64,000 bases of DNA from Pyrrhosoma nymphula (taxonomy: Eukaryota; Arthropoda; Insecta; Odonata; Coenagrionidae): positions 50,977,164 through 51,041,163 of the forward strand of contig OY754337.1 in NCBI GenBank assembly GCA_963573305.1, given 5' to 3'. This document shows positions 1-11,330 of the stretch, in pieces. Positions within the stretch are counted from its first letter, which is position 1. Every line of letters begins with the position of its first letter. Position numbers and translations under genes: made by a program. The notes under the pieces were generated by a model. That model searched no databases, had not been told where the DNA came from, and was given only the letters and a program-made list of their open reading frames with translations.

Positions 1-980
1 GAGTGTGATAAATGGACTTCTTGTCGGGAAACAAATGGAGTTTTCCCTTCAGAGTTTTCAGGTTTAATTCAGCTCCGATTTCACTAGATAACCGTGCGTA
101 TGGCGTATTGTATAGTCCATAGGAGCAGGTGGAAATTTACTGGGAATGAATGATGTTTTATATTATACTTTCCGATCAGGCTTCGCTGCAGTAAAGGATA
201 ATGACATAGGAAGCTTCAGCTGTAAGTTAAAGAGTTGAGTTTGGTCACGACTATACATTGCCCTGTTATGCGTTTAATTCGGCTAATTAGATTCTAAAGT
301 CCGTCCAAGATAATAGCGCAGTGGTCAGTTATAAATACAGCCAATCAGTAAACACGTTCAATGCCGTCTGGGGTAGGGAATCACATGACCTAAGCATCCA
401 AGATGATAGCCTTTGTTACATCATGTGATTGTGAAAAATTGTTTAGTTTTCATTACTTTCTTAGCAAATAAGTATTTTTCATCCAACTATCGTATTTTAT
501 ACATTGATTACTGTTTAGGTAAGAAGTTTTAATTAAGGTAATTAGGTGTGTTTTTGCCACCATGATGACTCTGCTTAAATGTTTTGATGTATAGTACACA
601 ATGGTGGAACTGGGAATTTAGCTCATCTCTGCTAATTTCCGTATATGTTGTCATAAGTCAGATTCGATTGCGTGTGAAGTTTTAATCATGAAATTATTGA
701 CATTTATCAACGGATAACATTAAATCGAAATCATTCATTCAAAATCGCGTCGACTGCGACTCATCCATGATAGCTTCGCGAATACGACATGCCCGGTGAT
801 CATTTCCCACCTCATCGAAAGGCCTTTGCAAGCTGGTACTCTATTGGTCGTAGGTTTGATTGCTCATCTGCTTTATTATTTTGGACGGACTCTAATAAGA
901 TATATTGGCCTAGCCAACATCCAATACGATACAATGAAAGATATAAATTATTTATCATTTCGTATCATGTTATTGCCAGT
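1..980. other. Unassigned AT-rich sequence
   Basis: I see no recognisable gene, repeat or RNA here. The frames near 789-1128 are short, overlap each other and run into the LINE tail that follows, so I do not treat them as genes. Confidence 0.5.
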
Positions 981-984
981 TTAT

Positions 985-1180
985 CACCATCATCATCATC
1001 TGTCTTCAATCCAACAACTGGTTTACTGCATATTTAAACCCCTCTCTTATACCAGCCAACCTCTTCATTCCGTCATAATAATTATTCACTTTGACGGCCT
1101 TAATATTTCCCGTACAATCAATTCTTGAACCGCCTGTGTAATTCTTCCCCATTCATTTCTCTTTCCATTATTTTTTCAAT
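985..1180 (-). pseudogene. RTE-type LINE, C-terminal tail fragment
   Basis: Read on the minus strand, the segment gives a broken version of the last residues of an RTE-clade reverse transcriptase (VKVNNYYDGMKRLAGIRE, then AVNQLLD). The fragment at 13195-13691 has the corresponding VKVENYEGMKQLADKR and WRAAENQ. The stop is followed almost at once by a TGA/GAT trinucleotide run, seen on the plus strand as CATCATCATCATC at 985-1000. A very short 3' UTR with a trinucleotide tail is typical of RTE elements. The rest of the element is missing, so this is a 5'-truncated, dead insertion. Confidence 0.6.
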
Positions 1181-3198
1181 AGGCTATTATGCTGCTCTTT
1201 GAGGTCCATGGAGAGGGCATGACGTCATCCGTCTGTAGTCTGACAACCGAAATATTTACCCATATTGCTTCCCCCTGTTCTTACCTTACTTGGATTTGGA
1301 TAAAATGAAGGAGTGGACGCATTAGAGGATATAAAGCATGGACATCTACCTACCGTTGAAAATTTAAGGTAAGTAATTTTGAATCATGTATTTGTTACGT
1401 GGAACTATTGATTGTACTCGACTTTACTGTGTTTTTTCGCTGGGAATACGGGATTATTATTAATTTAGACAAATAAAAAAATGCATATGAAAAATGCTTT
1501 TTCAAGAAGTAAATGCAAGCTGATTTCAAGTGAGTTATCGATCATTGTAAAATTCCAAATTATTGCGTCATCCCGTAAGCGCCAAGGTGAACTGGGGGGA
1601 ACAAATATGGTGGATAGGCCACGCCCACTTTACAGCTTCAAGCATTGGCCACCGTAGCAAGCGGCCTAACCATCTACCTTAAGGGTGCCGCCCATTAAGT
1701 TTGACTCTTTTTCTTCTCAGAGTTTTCAACGTACTTATCTCCAACTCCTCACAGAACCTATCGAAGTTTTTTTTGCTACTTAATAAGCATATTAACGTGA
1801 GTAATAATTGAGTATTTAAAAAAATTAAGAAAGCATACGATATACGCAACAACACTTTTCGCACGCAGTCCGTGCGACTGATATTCCTCTTTCTTAATAA
1901 TGTCTCTCCGGAGTGCACAGCTGAACCATATCTCTTGGAAAAAGGTCTTCTTATTTTCTTGTGAAATATCTCGAGATGAAATTCCACAAGTAACGAATAT
2001 TTACGAATCATTACAAAGAAGAAGTCTTTTCCTTTATTATGAAGCCAATGTATTATAACTTTATGAATAGGGATATTCAACTTTACTCTTTTAGGCTTCA
2101 CTTCGATGAAGTTCTGAACGTTCTTGTTCAATGTGAATTAAATGTTTTTATGCGTGAAACCTAGATAGCTAGATACTAATAAAATATATTGGCCGAGGAA
2201 ATATCCATAATGATCCCTCGGAAAAAATATTGAATAATTTGTCATTTGGTTTCACGTTGTAGTCAGTACTTTTCTGCAATATTTTAATGGCACGACGCGT
2301 AACTACGATTATAGTTAATTGTATAATTTGCTTCTCTCAGCCACAAGATTTTCTTGCAGCTTGCTGTAGGTGAGCTCTAATGATGCTAGATTTTACCCAG
2401 GCTTAAACGAAAGCTCTGGGAGGATTTCAGGTGGTGTGAAGTATCGAGTGGAGCCTTTGCATTCCCATTTCTCTTAGACAAAGGTGTTGGAAAAGAGAGG
2501 AACCGCCCCTTTGTGAGAGAGACCGTTGAAACAATGGGATGCTGCCTTTAAAAGACTCGCATCAGCGTGAGAAGGGAGACGGGAACGACTGGAGCTTAAT
2601 GACGACCGCGTTGGGAAGGAGTAGAAGAGGAATCAGCCGAAGTGGAAGAAACATCATTCTCTGGACCATCTGATTCGATGGAGTTTCTCAGAAGGAAACT
2701 GTTTGAATCGGATTGTGAGACATTTGCACTTTTGGCAAAAGAGCCAAGCGTTGAAAAAGGAGGATTTCAGCTTGCAAATGTAATCGCGCGAAGTGGAAAC
2801 GCTGTACGGGAATACATACATCCAAACCTAATAAAGGACTAGGAGAAAATATTGCCGAACAAATGTGAATTCAACCAATCTACGTGCGTCTGCTCTGCTC
2901 TGTTTTGGGAAACAATTCCCTAGAACAAACAACTTTGAAGTGAACTGAGGAAAGAAATTCTAGCAATAGATTATGCCTAAAGGATATCGGCCTCTGGATT
3001 TAATAAACTACTGAGTAACAAATATCGATAATAATGATCGGCAATCGATCATCGTAGTCTTCAGCGGTTTTAGGTGAACATTTGATAGGTGGAAAATATG
3101 TCGGTGGAAGTGCGATTCGACCAATAGTAAAAATGGCGACTTTCTTTTTAGGGTGAAATTAGGGCTATGCAGCCTTCTCTTAAATTTAACCCTAGCAC
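1181..3198. other. Unassigned sequence with one 150-codon frame
   Basis: No family is recognised. A minus-strand frame of 150 codons at 1679-2131 is rich in Lys, Arg and Leu and has one hydrophobic stretch near residues 96-117, but no domain I can name. A short imperfect hairpin lies at about 1611-1678, with GGTGGATAGGCC facing GGCCTAACCATCTACC. A 66-codon plus frame at 2642-2842 is also unrecognised. I would not call either frame a gene. Confidence 0.4.
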
Positions 3199-3306
3199 AT
3201 TAACTCCCATGCCCTGGGTGGACGAAAACCCACCTAGGCGGGACTCAAACCCACGACCTTCGGATTAGTAGGCGAGAACTCTACCCTGACACCACCAAGA
3301 CCGGCA
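3199..3306 (-). repeat. tRNA-derived SINE head, truncated copy
   Basis: On the minus strand the segment starts with a GGTGGTGTCAGGGTAGAG-type A-box region and continues to a B-box-like GGTTTGAGTCC. It shares its whole layout with the better copy at 23057-23268, including the stretch between the boxes and the CCTGGGTGG-like motif downstream. RNA polymerase III A and B boxes about 30-40 bases apart are the hallmark of tRNA-derived SINEs. The 3' body and the A-rich tail are missing or too diverged to see. It is not a functional tRNA, since no acceptor stem can be formed. Confidence 0.65.
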
Positions 3307-4140
3307 ATCACTGTGCATTTGCTTTGCTGTGTTGTGGAGGATAACGGCCGTTGAAAACACCGTAGAATCGAATAAGATACCATTAATGACATCGCAGGGC
3401 ATTTAATATTTAACAAATCCTCGCAGCCCTAGTTAACGTAGATATTCAACTAAACTATCATAGTAATCAACGCTATAATGAGCTTGCTCTTCGTTCATTC
3501 GGGCATAAGCGAATTCCTGCACGTTGATATTTCTCACAGCACATTCGTCTCATGGCACGTGATGTAGTCGTTCGGCGTGATAATTACCCACAGTTCAGGA
3601 TCATAGCACAAGATCGCTCCTACGAGAATGCTTTAAGGATGGCATTGATCAAGGACCGGTTACATTACCACATTCGTAACTTACGGCATTGACTTTCGAC
3701 ACGTATCTAAGGATTGCTTCCCAGAACGAATATATTTTGCCGTTGACCTTTTAATTGTTTGACTAAGCTGACAGTTACAGTCATAAATACATGGAGATCA
3801 TTGCTAATAGGAATGAAAGGAACAATGTAACCGTGCAATTTTCATAATGTATTTTATTGCTTGCGTCCATGGCTTAGTTGCAACGCAGCAACTGATCATC
3901 TGCCTTCTACCTTACCACCTAATTCACCTGATTACGTTGCTCTGCAATGAAACCATGGTCGTGAGGAATACATTCTTTTAGAAAATTGCAGTGTTATTAA
4001 ATCACCTGTCGTTCCCTTTTTTAATTACACTATTTTAATACCAGGTGTGGATCATTTAAGCTTAGATACGCCCCCAGCAGAGAAAGTTGTCTCCACAGGA
4101 ATTTTGGTTAGGAGAGAAATATGTAGGAGACGAGCAGTCA
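3307..4140. other. Unassigned sequence
   Basis: I see no frame, RNA or repeat of note between the SINE head and the next LINE fragment. Confidence 0.4.
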
Positions 4141-4143
4141 TTC

Positions 4144-4190
4144 TGGACAGTGTATAGCATATGTTTGGACAGTGTATAGCACATACGCAG
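4144..4190. repeat. Two-copy tandem repeat of about 25 bp
   Basis: The unit TGGACAGTGTATAGCA occurs twice in a row with CATATGTT / CATACG spacers. It is a local duplication close to the 3' flank of a minus-strand LINE remnant. Confidence 0.7.
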
Positions 4191-4349
4191 TGACATAAGG
4201 TATATAATATGAATAGGTAGGTTTTGGATGTGGAAAATGTAAGACACAGGTAGTTCAGTGTATTGAATCGTGACAGGAATGGAAAACAATGTATCAGTGA
4301 TTCTGAGAGACTGTTCTTGCATGCATATACATACGTATCTTTTCTCCTT

Positions 4350-4760
4350 CAACAATTTCTTCCATGATGCCTTATCTTTGCGTATCTTTTTCGCTTCTGT
4401 TGTATTCACGCATTGCTTCATGCACGTTCTCCTGTTCTTTAAACTCCTAATATTCCTCCTCTTAAGGGTCTCTTCCACCGTATTCACCCATGACTTTCTC
4501 GGTCTACAACTTCCTCTCACACCATTCACTCCCCTATCATATATCTCTTTCATTAATCAGTCATAATTCATTCTCTAAACTTGATCAAACCTACGAAGTT
4601 TACTCCTTTCATATATTATTGGAGTATAAACCTACATTTTTTTTACCCACTCATCCCTAATCCTATCCATCCTACTTTTGCCGCAAATACTTTTTTATAT
4701 ACCACATTCCAACTGCATTTAGCCTACCCTTATGCTTTTATCATTGCATACCAAGGTTTT
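4350..4760 (-). pseudogene. RTE-type LINE, C-terminal fragment
   Basis: The minus strand encodes the end of a LINE polyprotein. First comes SICGKSRMDRIRDEWVKK (with frame breaks), then, in an open stretch starting near 4553, KEIYDRGVNGVRG, RPRKSWVNTVEETLK, NTTEAKK and KDKASWKKL. The GRGRPRKxW motif followed by VxEVLKxRN and DRxxW is the usual C-terminus after the reverse transcriptase of RTE-like elements. The open frame continues to 4062, but beyond the WKKL motif the residues look unrelated and are probably flanking DNA. No RT active site is present, so this is a 5'-truncated remnant. The sequence differs from the shorter WRAA-type tails elsewhere in the window, so it may be a separate subfamily. 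Confidence 0.7.
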
Positions 4761-4847
4761 CCTGCCATGTGACAAATTCCGGAGGAAATAAAATTTGTAT
4801 ATTTTCGATTTGCTAAATAAACACTTATTCCTTCATATGCTCCAGTC

Positions 4848-5786
4848 CATAGTTGGGATTAAAGATTAAAATTAATCGTTAAAAATGTAGTTAACTATTT
4901 CTTTAACTTAACCGTTACTTTTTAAAAGATTAATTTTTAACTTTTAATCTTTAAAATTATACATTAACTGATACAAAGCTAACTTCAGTTAATTTTTTTC
5001 GTTAATTTTTGGTGAATGTCGACCTGTTCGAATTCGGGCGCAAAGATTGCCCATCAGACAAAGAGGAGAATAAAACGGTATCTTAGAATGCAGTATAGCT
5101 GGGTAGTTGTGCAAGAATGCAATGAATAGGCCCAGACGAATACATCCAAACAAAGGCGGGGTTGAGTGAGTTGACCGCTAAAGTTTAGGAACGCACCCTC
5201 AGACGAGAAAACACGAGACCACTCGAAGACGTCGGCGAGGACACGAATGCCTTACTCGGCGACATCGTGTCATCAATACTACATAGTTGAACACGAGAAA
5301 GGGGGTTACCAAAAACCCTATGGCGGGTAACGAGGGGGACCGGTTCATTCAAAGTAACGTATCTGTAAAATTCGCCGGTTTACGCATAACTTACGCGGCA
5401 GCATCCCGTCGTCAGCGGGGCTGAGTGGAGTGACGCAAAAGTTTGTCGACCAATTGTTGGGTGAATGTCCAATACAAATTTTGAAATGAGAATGTTACTA
5501 AAGTTTAATGACTTTTTAAGTAAAAGTCAACTACATTTTTCTTGAATTTGAAGTTTGTATTTATTTTATTCCAATTGCGAAAAATAGCTTTTAAAAGTTA
5601 CTTTTCAAAAGTTTCTTAAAAGTAACTGAAAAAGTAGGTAACTTTAAACGTAAAAGTTTTTTTTTAACTTTAACTATTATCAGTTACTTTTTCAGAAAAG
5701 TAAATTTAACGCAAACTAGTTAATTTTTACAGAGATTAACTTTAGCTTTAATCAGTTAATTATTTTTGGTAACTTTCCCAACTATG
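4848..5786. mobile_element. hAT-like non-autonomous DNA transposon (939 bp)
   Basis: The two ends are inverted copies: CATAGTTGGG on the left at 4848-4857 and CCCAACTATG on the right at 5777-5786. Both lead into long AT-rich subterminal stretches dominated by variants of GTTACTTTT / AAAAGTAAC / GTTAACT. Such GTTACTTTT-rich subterminal DNA with a CA..AGTTGGGAAAGTTA end is typical of hAT-type MITEs in animals. Flanking 8-mers TGCTCCAG (4838-4845) and TGCTCCAC (5787-5794) look like an 8-bp target duplication, but two extra bases (TC) lie between the left copy and the terminus. The centre (about 5030-5480) is GC-richer and does not resemble the ends; it encodes no transposase that I can recognise. 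Confidence 0.65.
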
Positions 5787-5794
5787 TGCTCCAC

Positions 5795-6440
5795 GCACTA
5801 CTTAACACTTTCCTGTCAGTATTCGCACGCCTTTTTATCTACAAGTCCTTAAAAATATCGTCTTCTACTTAAATATTTTATTAATCACACTCATTATGCA
5901 ATCATTACTTCTGCTCTCATTGTCAAAAAGAAACACATACTTCGATTTTTGACGCATTTACCCTCAAATCCATTATCCCTGTTGCGTCACTTAACCGTCC
6001 TTGAACCCATCGATATTGATTGGTGGGATTCCTTGAGTGAGTTTCTTATCGGATGCGTCGCCTCCTTGTAGTGACATCGGGCTGGTTCATGTGGCGATAG
6101 CAGCTTACCTACATGTCAACCATCTCCGTATTGTCATACACCGCGCGGGATTTGCGATAAACTCCCTGTACGCCGATGGGTTTCGTGCCGGACGTGCATT
6201 GAGGCAATCCAGGGGAGCTGTTCCGTGACCGAGGGCTTCGCGGTGAACTGTCTCCGGCGATTGTCCTTAGCGTTGGTTAATGGGCAAGGATTGAACCCCT
6301 ATGAGGGTACCGAGGGAGAATGGGAATTCCTGGTTAGATACGGGATTAGCTATCTGATCACCAGTAATAATTTAGTTGTCCACTGGAAGTAAGGAGGCAC
6401 TTCATTAAAACATATATTTGGAGTATGCTCTAATGTGGCA
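5795..6440. other. Unassigned sequence
   Basis: No gene or repeat is recognised. The 63-codon frame at 6037-6228 lies in a slightly GC-richer patch but has no feature of a known protein. Confidence 0.4.
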
Positions 6441-6447
6441 GTGAAGC

Positions 6448-6850
6448 GTGGACAATGACAGTTGCCGAGCAAAAGAGATTGGAAGAAATCGGTATGTGGT
6501 GTTACCTAAGAATGATGGAGACGATGAAGACCAAGTGGACGGAGAGAATTACCAACAAAGAAGTTCAGCGAAGAATTGGAGGTTAAAGAAGTATAATGGA
6601 GACTCTGAGAAGAAGAGAACGACTTGTTTTGCCTATTTTGGATAAATCTGCTTATTGAAAACAATAATTGGAAGGAGAAATAGGTGGGACAAATTTCAAT
6701 GTAAGACCAAGAATGAAATACATCGGACAAATCATAAAGGACGTCAAAGCGAAAAATTATGTGAGAATGAAGCGGTTGGCTGATAAGAGAATGGAATGGA
6801 GAGCAGCAGGAAACCGATCTTCAGATTGATGACTGCTTATGATGATTTAC
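6448..6850 (+). pseudogene. RTE-type LINE, C-terminal fragment
   Basis: The plus strand gives, with frame breaks, EEIGMWCYLRMMETMKTK, then WTERITNKEVQRRIG, GQIIKDVKAKNYVRMKRLAD and KRMEWRAAGNRSSD followed by a stop. This is the WCYRRM..WTDRxTNEEV..RR...GHxxR..RPRM..YxxMKxLAxxRxxWRA order of the C-terminus of RTE-clade reverse transcriptases. A TGATGA-like tail follows (about 6826-6846). It runs parallel to the minus-strand fragment at 13195-13691 and clearly belongs to the same subfamily. The RT core is absent and the frame is broken at least twice, so it is a dead 5'-truncated copy. Confidence 0.75.
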
Positions 6851-7290
6851 TCTCCTTATTCATCCAAAAAGTTTAGTTCTCCGTTTTAATTGTGCCAGAT
6901 ATATAGCATTTAAGTATCTATAAGAGTTAAAAAAAGCTAAGCTAGACATAGGGTCCACGAATATTTCTTTGGCGGAATATTATTACTTTAATTTTTTTTA
7001 GAGAACATTAAATTTTCCTCGACAGAATATAACCAAACTCGAGAATGATTAAATCAGTCGAAACTCGGGTTGGCACGTAAAACACTTATGGGAATATTAT
7101 CATGCCTTCTTATTTCTTTTTCTGATGTGGTTTCGCTAAGTCAAACTTGGCGGAATTTATATTTGAACATAAAGTTTACTTATTATGCTCTGAAAGGAAA
7201 AACAAACGGAATCAGTCTGCTGGACCAAGAGTTTTTTTTTAAGGAAGAATATGTACTGAAATGTAAAAGTATGGTAAATAGCCTATATGT
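6851..7290. other. Unassigned sequence with a 96-codon frame
   Basis: A plus frame starting at 7070 (to 7360) has two hydrophobic segments but no recognisable domain, and its end runs into a local tandem duplication. I do not regard it as a gene. Confidence 0.35.
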
Positions 7291-7295
7291 TATAT

Positions 7296-7463
7296 ACCAC
7301 TTTATTGTGCTGGTAAATATTTTTGCACTATCGAGAAGGACTTATGAAGGTAATTCCTAAAACAGATATTTATTAAAACGTGAACCTAACTTTAGGTACC
7401 ACTTTACAGCACCGATAAAAATTAGTAGTATCGAGAGAGCTTATAATGGTAATTCTTAAAAAG
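7296..7463. repeat. Diverged tandem duplication, unit about 102 bp
   Basis: TACCACTTTA..GC..GGTAAATAT..ACTATCGAGA-GG-CTTATGAAGGTAATTCCTAAAA at 7296-7363 is repeated in diverged form at 7398-7463 (TACCACTTTA, GTATCGAGAGAGCTTATAATGGTAATTCTTAAAAA). The second copy starts about 102 bp after the first. Confidence 0.6.
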
Positions 7464-7574
7464 AAACAAATATTCCGACTTTAACGACTGCTCGTATGAT
7501 ATTACCGACAGACGAAAATTGCTTTCCCAATGGGGACGATCAAGATTATATCTTAAAAAATGCATTCAATGGCT

Positions 7575-7800
7575 GTTCAATCCTAAGATCAGTTGACTGC
7601 ATCCCTTCATTCTTCCCTATCTAATGTTAGTTCCCTTACGCTCTGTGGATTTTTACCTCTATTTTTCCTTCAATTATATTCCTCACGAACTCATGGCGCC
7701 TCAGAGTGTGTCCAATCAATGTGGTTCATCTTTTCTGTGTCGTGTTTTATACGGTCCTTTCCTTTTCTACTCTTCTCTATGCTTCTACATTATGATTAAC
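7575..7800 (-). pseudogene. RTE-type LINE, C-terminal fragment
   Basis: On the minus strand the segment gives LIGHTLRRHEFVRNIIEGKI, then a degraded linker and ADREGWRAA-like DNA ending in CAGTCAA..GATCTTAGGATTGA. The same 3' motif (CTGCAGTCAACCAATCTTAGGATTGA type) ends the copies at 10981-11330 and 24610-24830, so these three form one subfamily. The plus-strand frames here are shadows of this remnant. Confidence 0.65.
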
Positions 7801-8801
7801 ATAAATGTTAGCCATTAATAGAATACGCATAGCATATTCTTAAGACTTTCATTGTTCGACATCCTTGAAGAGCTTATTTATCTGTTACTTTTTGATAGTA
7901 TTTCCGTATCTATTACTAATGTCCGTAATTTATTAATTCTATCAACCGCGTAATAGTACAATACATTCTATTTAAGAGAAAAGAATTTCAGGTAGACCGC
8001 ATTATGTCAGCATTTTCTCTGCTGAAGACTGCATACGTAATGAATTAAGTTATAACCTTATGTAATAATGAACAATTATAGCTTTATAGTTAATGTAACT
8101 TTCTTTGCAGGAACCTTAATGCATCCTCAATGCAATAGTGAAAAATCACCCTCTTCCACGCACCCGTTTAGGTGGCTTGCGAGGTCCTAGATCTAGATGG
8201 TGTGGAGGTTGTAGAACATGGGAGAGGGGATGACCATTCGTGTGAAGCGAAAAGGGAAGTATTTTTAATTAACAGCGCATGTGAACAAGGAGATAGGACG
8301 TGTGTATAAAGGAGATAAATCACGGGTATCCAGCCGGCTGGAACAAGGCGTCATCACCCGGGAAACGCCCACGCAAAAGGATGTTGGGCGGGGAGAAAAA
8401 ATTCCGTGGTCCGGAACAACGGGGTGAGTGGGAGATGTGGAAGGAAGCAGGGGAGGAGGGTGGAGACGTAGAGAAACCGCTTAGAGGAGAAGGGGAAATA
8501 GGAAGAGAACAATGGACTGAGGCGTATGCTGGCCAGTTTTAGAATGGACTCAATTCTATCGGGAATGAAAGAGGAAAACTAGGTTTTAAAGCTTGTTTCT
8601 CTGTCACACAACGCGCAGGAAAGCGACACACAATAGTTTATTATGCTTGTCGGAATTGCATGATTCATCCAGAAATTTTATCCCTCTACTTGCCCATATA
8701 GTTTTCCTTGTTCTGCCGTTCCACAGTTTTTAAAAATGATTCTGCTGTTCTATGAACCTCAAGTATTTCTTGCTCTAATGCGAGGCAAATAAACCATTGT
8801 A
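7801..8801. other. Unassigned sequence, possible LINE 3' scrap at 8146-8200
   Basis: No gene is recognised. The stretch CTCTTCCACGCACCCG...GGTGGCTTGCGAGGTCCTAG at about 8146-8200 resembles the CCTTCCACACGCCTTCGCGGCGGCTTGC 3' end of the CR1-like LINE copies near 20.1 and 48.35 kb, but it is too short to be sure. The 80-codon frame at 8300-8542 is Glu/Gly/Lys-rich and unrecognised. Confidence 0.3.
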
Positions 8802-9390
8802 CTGGGTGTTTATAAATGAATATCGGGGTTTCAAGGCATTGTAGTATTTATACCATTTTAGTTTTAATGATAAATTATACATTAAATGAAAGAGCAACTC
8901 AAACAGTTTTGTTGTACACTTGTACGCAAGCAGTGTTTCCTCTTTCTTCCGTTAGAGAGCGCTAATAGTAAAGATTGGTTAAACGACGTTGTACCTAATC
9001 GCTGGATTGGCCGCCATGGGCTAGTTGACAGGGCTTGTTTTGCATGGCCTCCACGTTCACCCGATCTGACGCCATGCGATTTTTATCTTTGGGAGTTCAT
9101 AAAGGATCATTTGTATGTGCCACCGCTACCAACTGACCTACCCGACTTAAGAAACAGGATTGAATCAGTAGTTGCACCAATTACTCCAGTCACACTGATC
9201 AAGGAATGGGAAGAACTCGCATATCGACCGGATGTGTGCTGTGTGACGAATGGTGCTCACATTGAACACTTGTAGGTAAAAAAAACTGTTTGAGTTTCTC
9301 ATTCATTTTATGTATCATTTATAATTGTAAATCAAATGGTATCACTACTACAAAGCATTAAAACCCCGATATTCATTTTGAAACACCCTG
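8802..9390 (+). mobile_element. Internally deleted Tc1/mariner element with long inverted repeats
   Basis: The ends are inverted copies beginning CTGGGTGTTTATAAATGAAT on the left and, read inward from the right, CAGGGTGTTTCAAAATGAAT. The similarity continues for about 110 bp on each side (8802-8911 and 9281-9390), through ATCGGGGTTT, TTGTAGTA, TACCATTT and ACTCAAACAGTTTT. TA dinucleotides flank both ends (8800-8801 and 9391-9392), the target duplication of the IS630-Tc1-mariner superfamily. At 589 bp it is far shorter than an autonomous copy of about 1.3 kb or more. The middle keeps only the last part of the transposase. Confidence 0.9.
8886..9275 (+). pseudogene. Tc1/mariner transposase, C-terminal part
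   Basis: A 129-codon frame lies between the inverted repeats. From about residue 34 it reads as a mariner-type catalytic C-terminus: LNDVVPNRWIGR, WPPRSPDLTPCDFYLWEFIK, then LPDLRNRI and a terminal YRPDVC...GAHIEHL before the TAG stop. The Asp in CDFYLW is the expected third catalytic carboxylate. The N-terminal DNA-binding region and the first two catalytic Asp residues are missing. The first 30 or so codons are only the inverted repeat read through, so the protein cannot be active. A short extra stretch (LVDRACFA) sits just before WPPRSPDL. The same C-terminal signature occurs in the element at 32496-32862. Confidence 0.88.
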
Positions 9391-9392
9391 TA

Positions 9393-10980
9393 TTTTCCCT
9401 CTAAACAACACCTAGATCTCATCACTTGAATGCTGCCATCTAGATTCATTCCATAAAAAGCCAACTATATGTTTCTTACTTGGTTAATTATGTTTCCTCC
9501 ACGGGTTGTTATTTCTGTTTTTTGGATTAATTAATTTATCTATCAATAACTAATGTAAAAGACTTAAGCGGCCTTTTTGGTGGTGAAGTTACGCAAGTTA
9601 CGCAAAACATTAATAATTACCATTGCCATTATTACTCCGCTTGCGCTTTATTTGTTGCTTTCGTAAATGAGCTGTAAGGAATGAAAGTAAATACAAATAA
9701 CTGCGGAAATGGCTGCGCAATAATTTTAACTGAGTCACCCGCTGATGGTCACACAATTGTGTGAAATTCACAGTGAAAAAATCATTCGCCTGGACTGGGA
9801 AATTTCCTAATTTGTACTAAAAAATTGTATTTATATAAGTATATTGTAAAATATACTTAATTGCAAACAAATGTTTTACCACAATTGTGGCTATTGTACC
9901 TTAAAAAAGACTCAAATACCTCTCTGCCACCTCAAAAACCCAAGAATTTCACCACCAATCGCTTTTAATACTACCTCCGATAGATTAAAAATATAATTAC
10001 GTACTTAACACTTAAATATTAGCTGTTTTTTTAACTCCATTTAAAGACTTTTGTAAAAATCTTGTTGCAGGAGCCATTCTGCAAAAATACTGATCTCATT
10101 TAGGGTTAAATGAGAATTTTTGTGATTTTTGTAGAGCCACCAGTAGATTCTTATTTGAACTTAAGCTAAAAACTATAAAGTTAAAGCATTTTCCATACCA
10201 ATCTGAGGTAGGCTTTCTGTGAATATGTTTATAATTTTTAGCCATGACACGAGTCTTGTGTAGAAGGGTATTGAAAAAAAATGAATCTGCACTGCTACTC
10301 TCAGAACAAAACGATGATGCTTATTACGGTTTTTTGAAAACGGGAGGAACTATAGTGCTTAAATTTAAAATTTAGAATCATTCGGGTAATCACGTCGTGA
10401 TATCTAGAAAGTGTATGGTAAACATTAAATGCAAAGAAACATAATGGTTAATATGCTAAGGCACCCAAATTTACTCTAAAAAATAAATTGGCTTGACTTG
10501 GATTATCTCCGAATTCGAGGCAGTGCTTTAATGAATTGAGCTACACATTCTTCGGTGGACCTGGGTTTAATTCCCGGTATTAAAATGCAAATGATTTTTT
10601 TCAGGGTGAATATCGCACATTCGTTTGTATCTCGCAGTGTGTGAAGTTTACTTTAGTTTAACCGATTTGCGTGACGAGCCTAATCACCGTGTAGTTATAT
10701 TATTCTAGTATACTTCGTAATACTCATTTATCAGCGGAAATATTTGAGACTAATAAATGTTTAGAGAAACCACTGCAACTAATTGAGTCCTAGCAAATAT
10801 GGAATTATACCTTTTGTATTGTAATGTAAATTACTGATTTCACTGATCGAAAGTCAGCTAATATGAAGCAAATTTCATTTTTACCCCTAGGAGCTGACTT
10901 CAACTTAAGCATTTTGACCTCAGTTCATGTAGTTAATTGCTAATAACTCTAACATTTACACATATTGGAGCCTTTTAATC
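9393..10980. other. Unassigned AT-rich sequence with one B-box-like motif
   Basis: Most of this stretch shows nothing I can name. At about 10509-10586 a segment reading GAATTGAGCTACACA...GGACCTGGGTTTAATTCCCGG resembles a decayed tRNA-type A/B box pair (B box GGTTTAATTCC), perhaps a SINE remnant. Confidence 0.35.
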
Positions 10981-11330
10981 ATCATCATCAAGTTTCATTA
11001 TCATTGGTCGTTCAATCCTAAGATTGGTTGACTGCAGCCCTCCGCCCTTCCCTATCTTATACTAGTTACCTTACACTCTGGTAGTTTTTATGTACTATCC
11101 TCAACATTGTGTCTATGTATTTATCCCTTGCCCTTCCTTATGGGACTTTTCCCTCTATTTTTCTTTTATTATATTCCCCACGAACTCATTGCGCTTTAGA
11201 GTGTGTCCAGTCAATCTGGTTTTTCTTTTCCGTATATTGTTTCACATGGCTCTTTCCTCTTCAAGCCTTTTATCACCATCCCATTTCCTGGTAATATTTA
11301 CATCTTACATCCAGTTTTTCACAAAAATGG
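10981..11330 (-). pseudogene. RTE-type LINE, C-terminal fragment
   Basis: The minus strand gives, with frame changes, IRKRKTRLTGHTLKRNEF, VGNIIKEK, KEGQGINT-like linker, IVHKNYQSVR and then the GGGCTGCAGTCAACCAATCTTAGGATTGA-type end. This is the TRxxGHxLRxNEFxxNIIEGK..GR.R..YIxxM...NYxxM region of RTE elements. CAT repeats at 10980-10990 form the 3' tail. The two plus-strand frames at 11090-11410 are antisense shadows. Confidence 0.7.

Noticed and set aside
1679..2131. 150-codon minus frame
   Set aside because: No motif recognised, and no neighbouring element that could own it.
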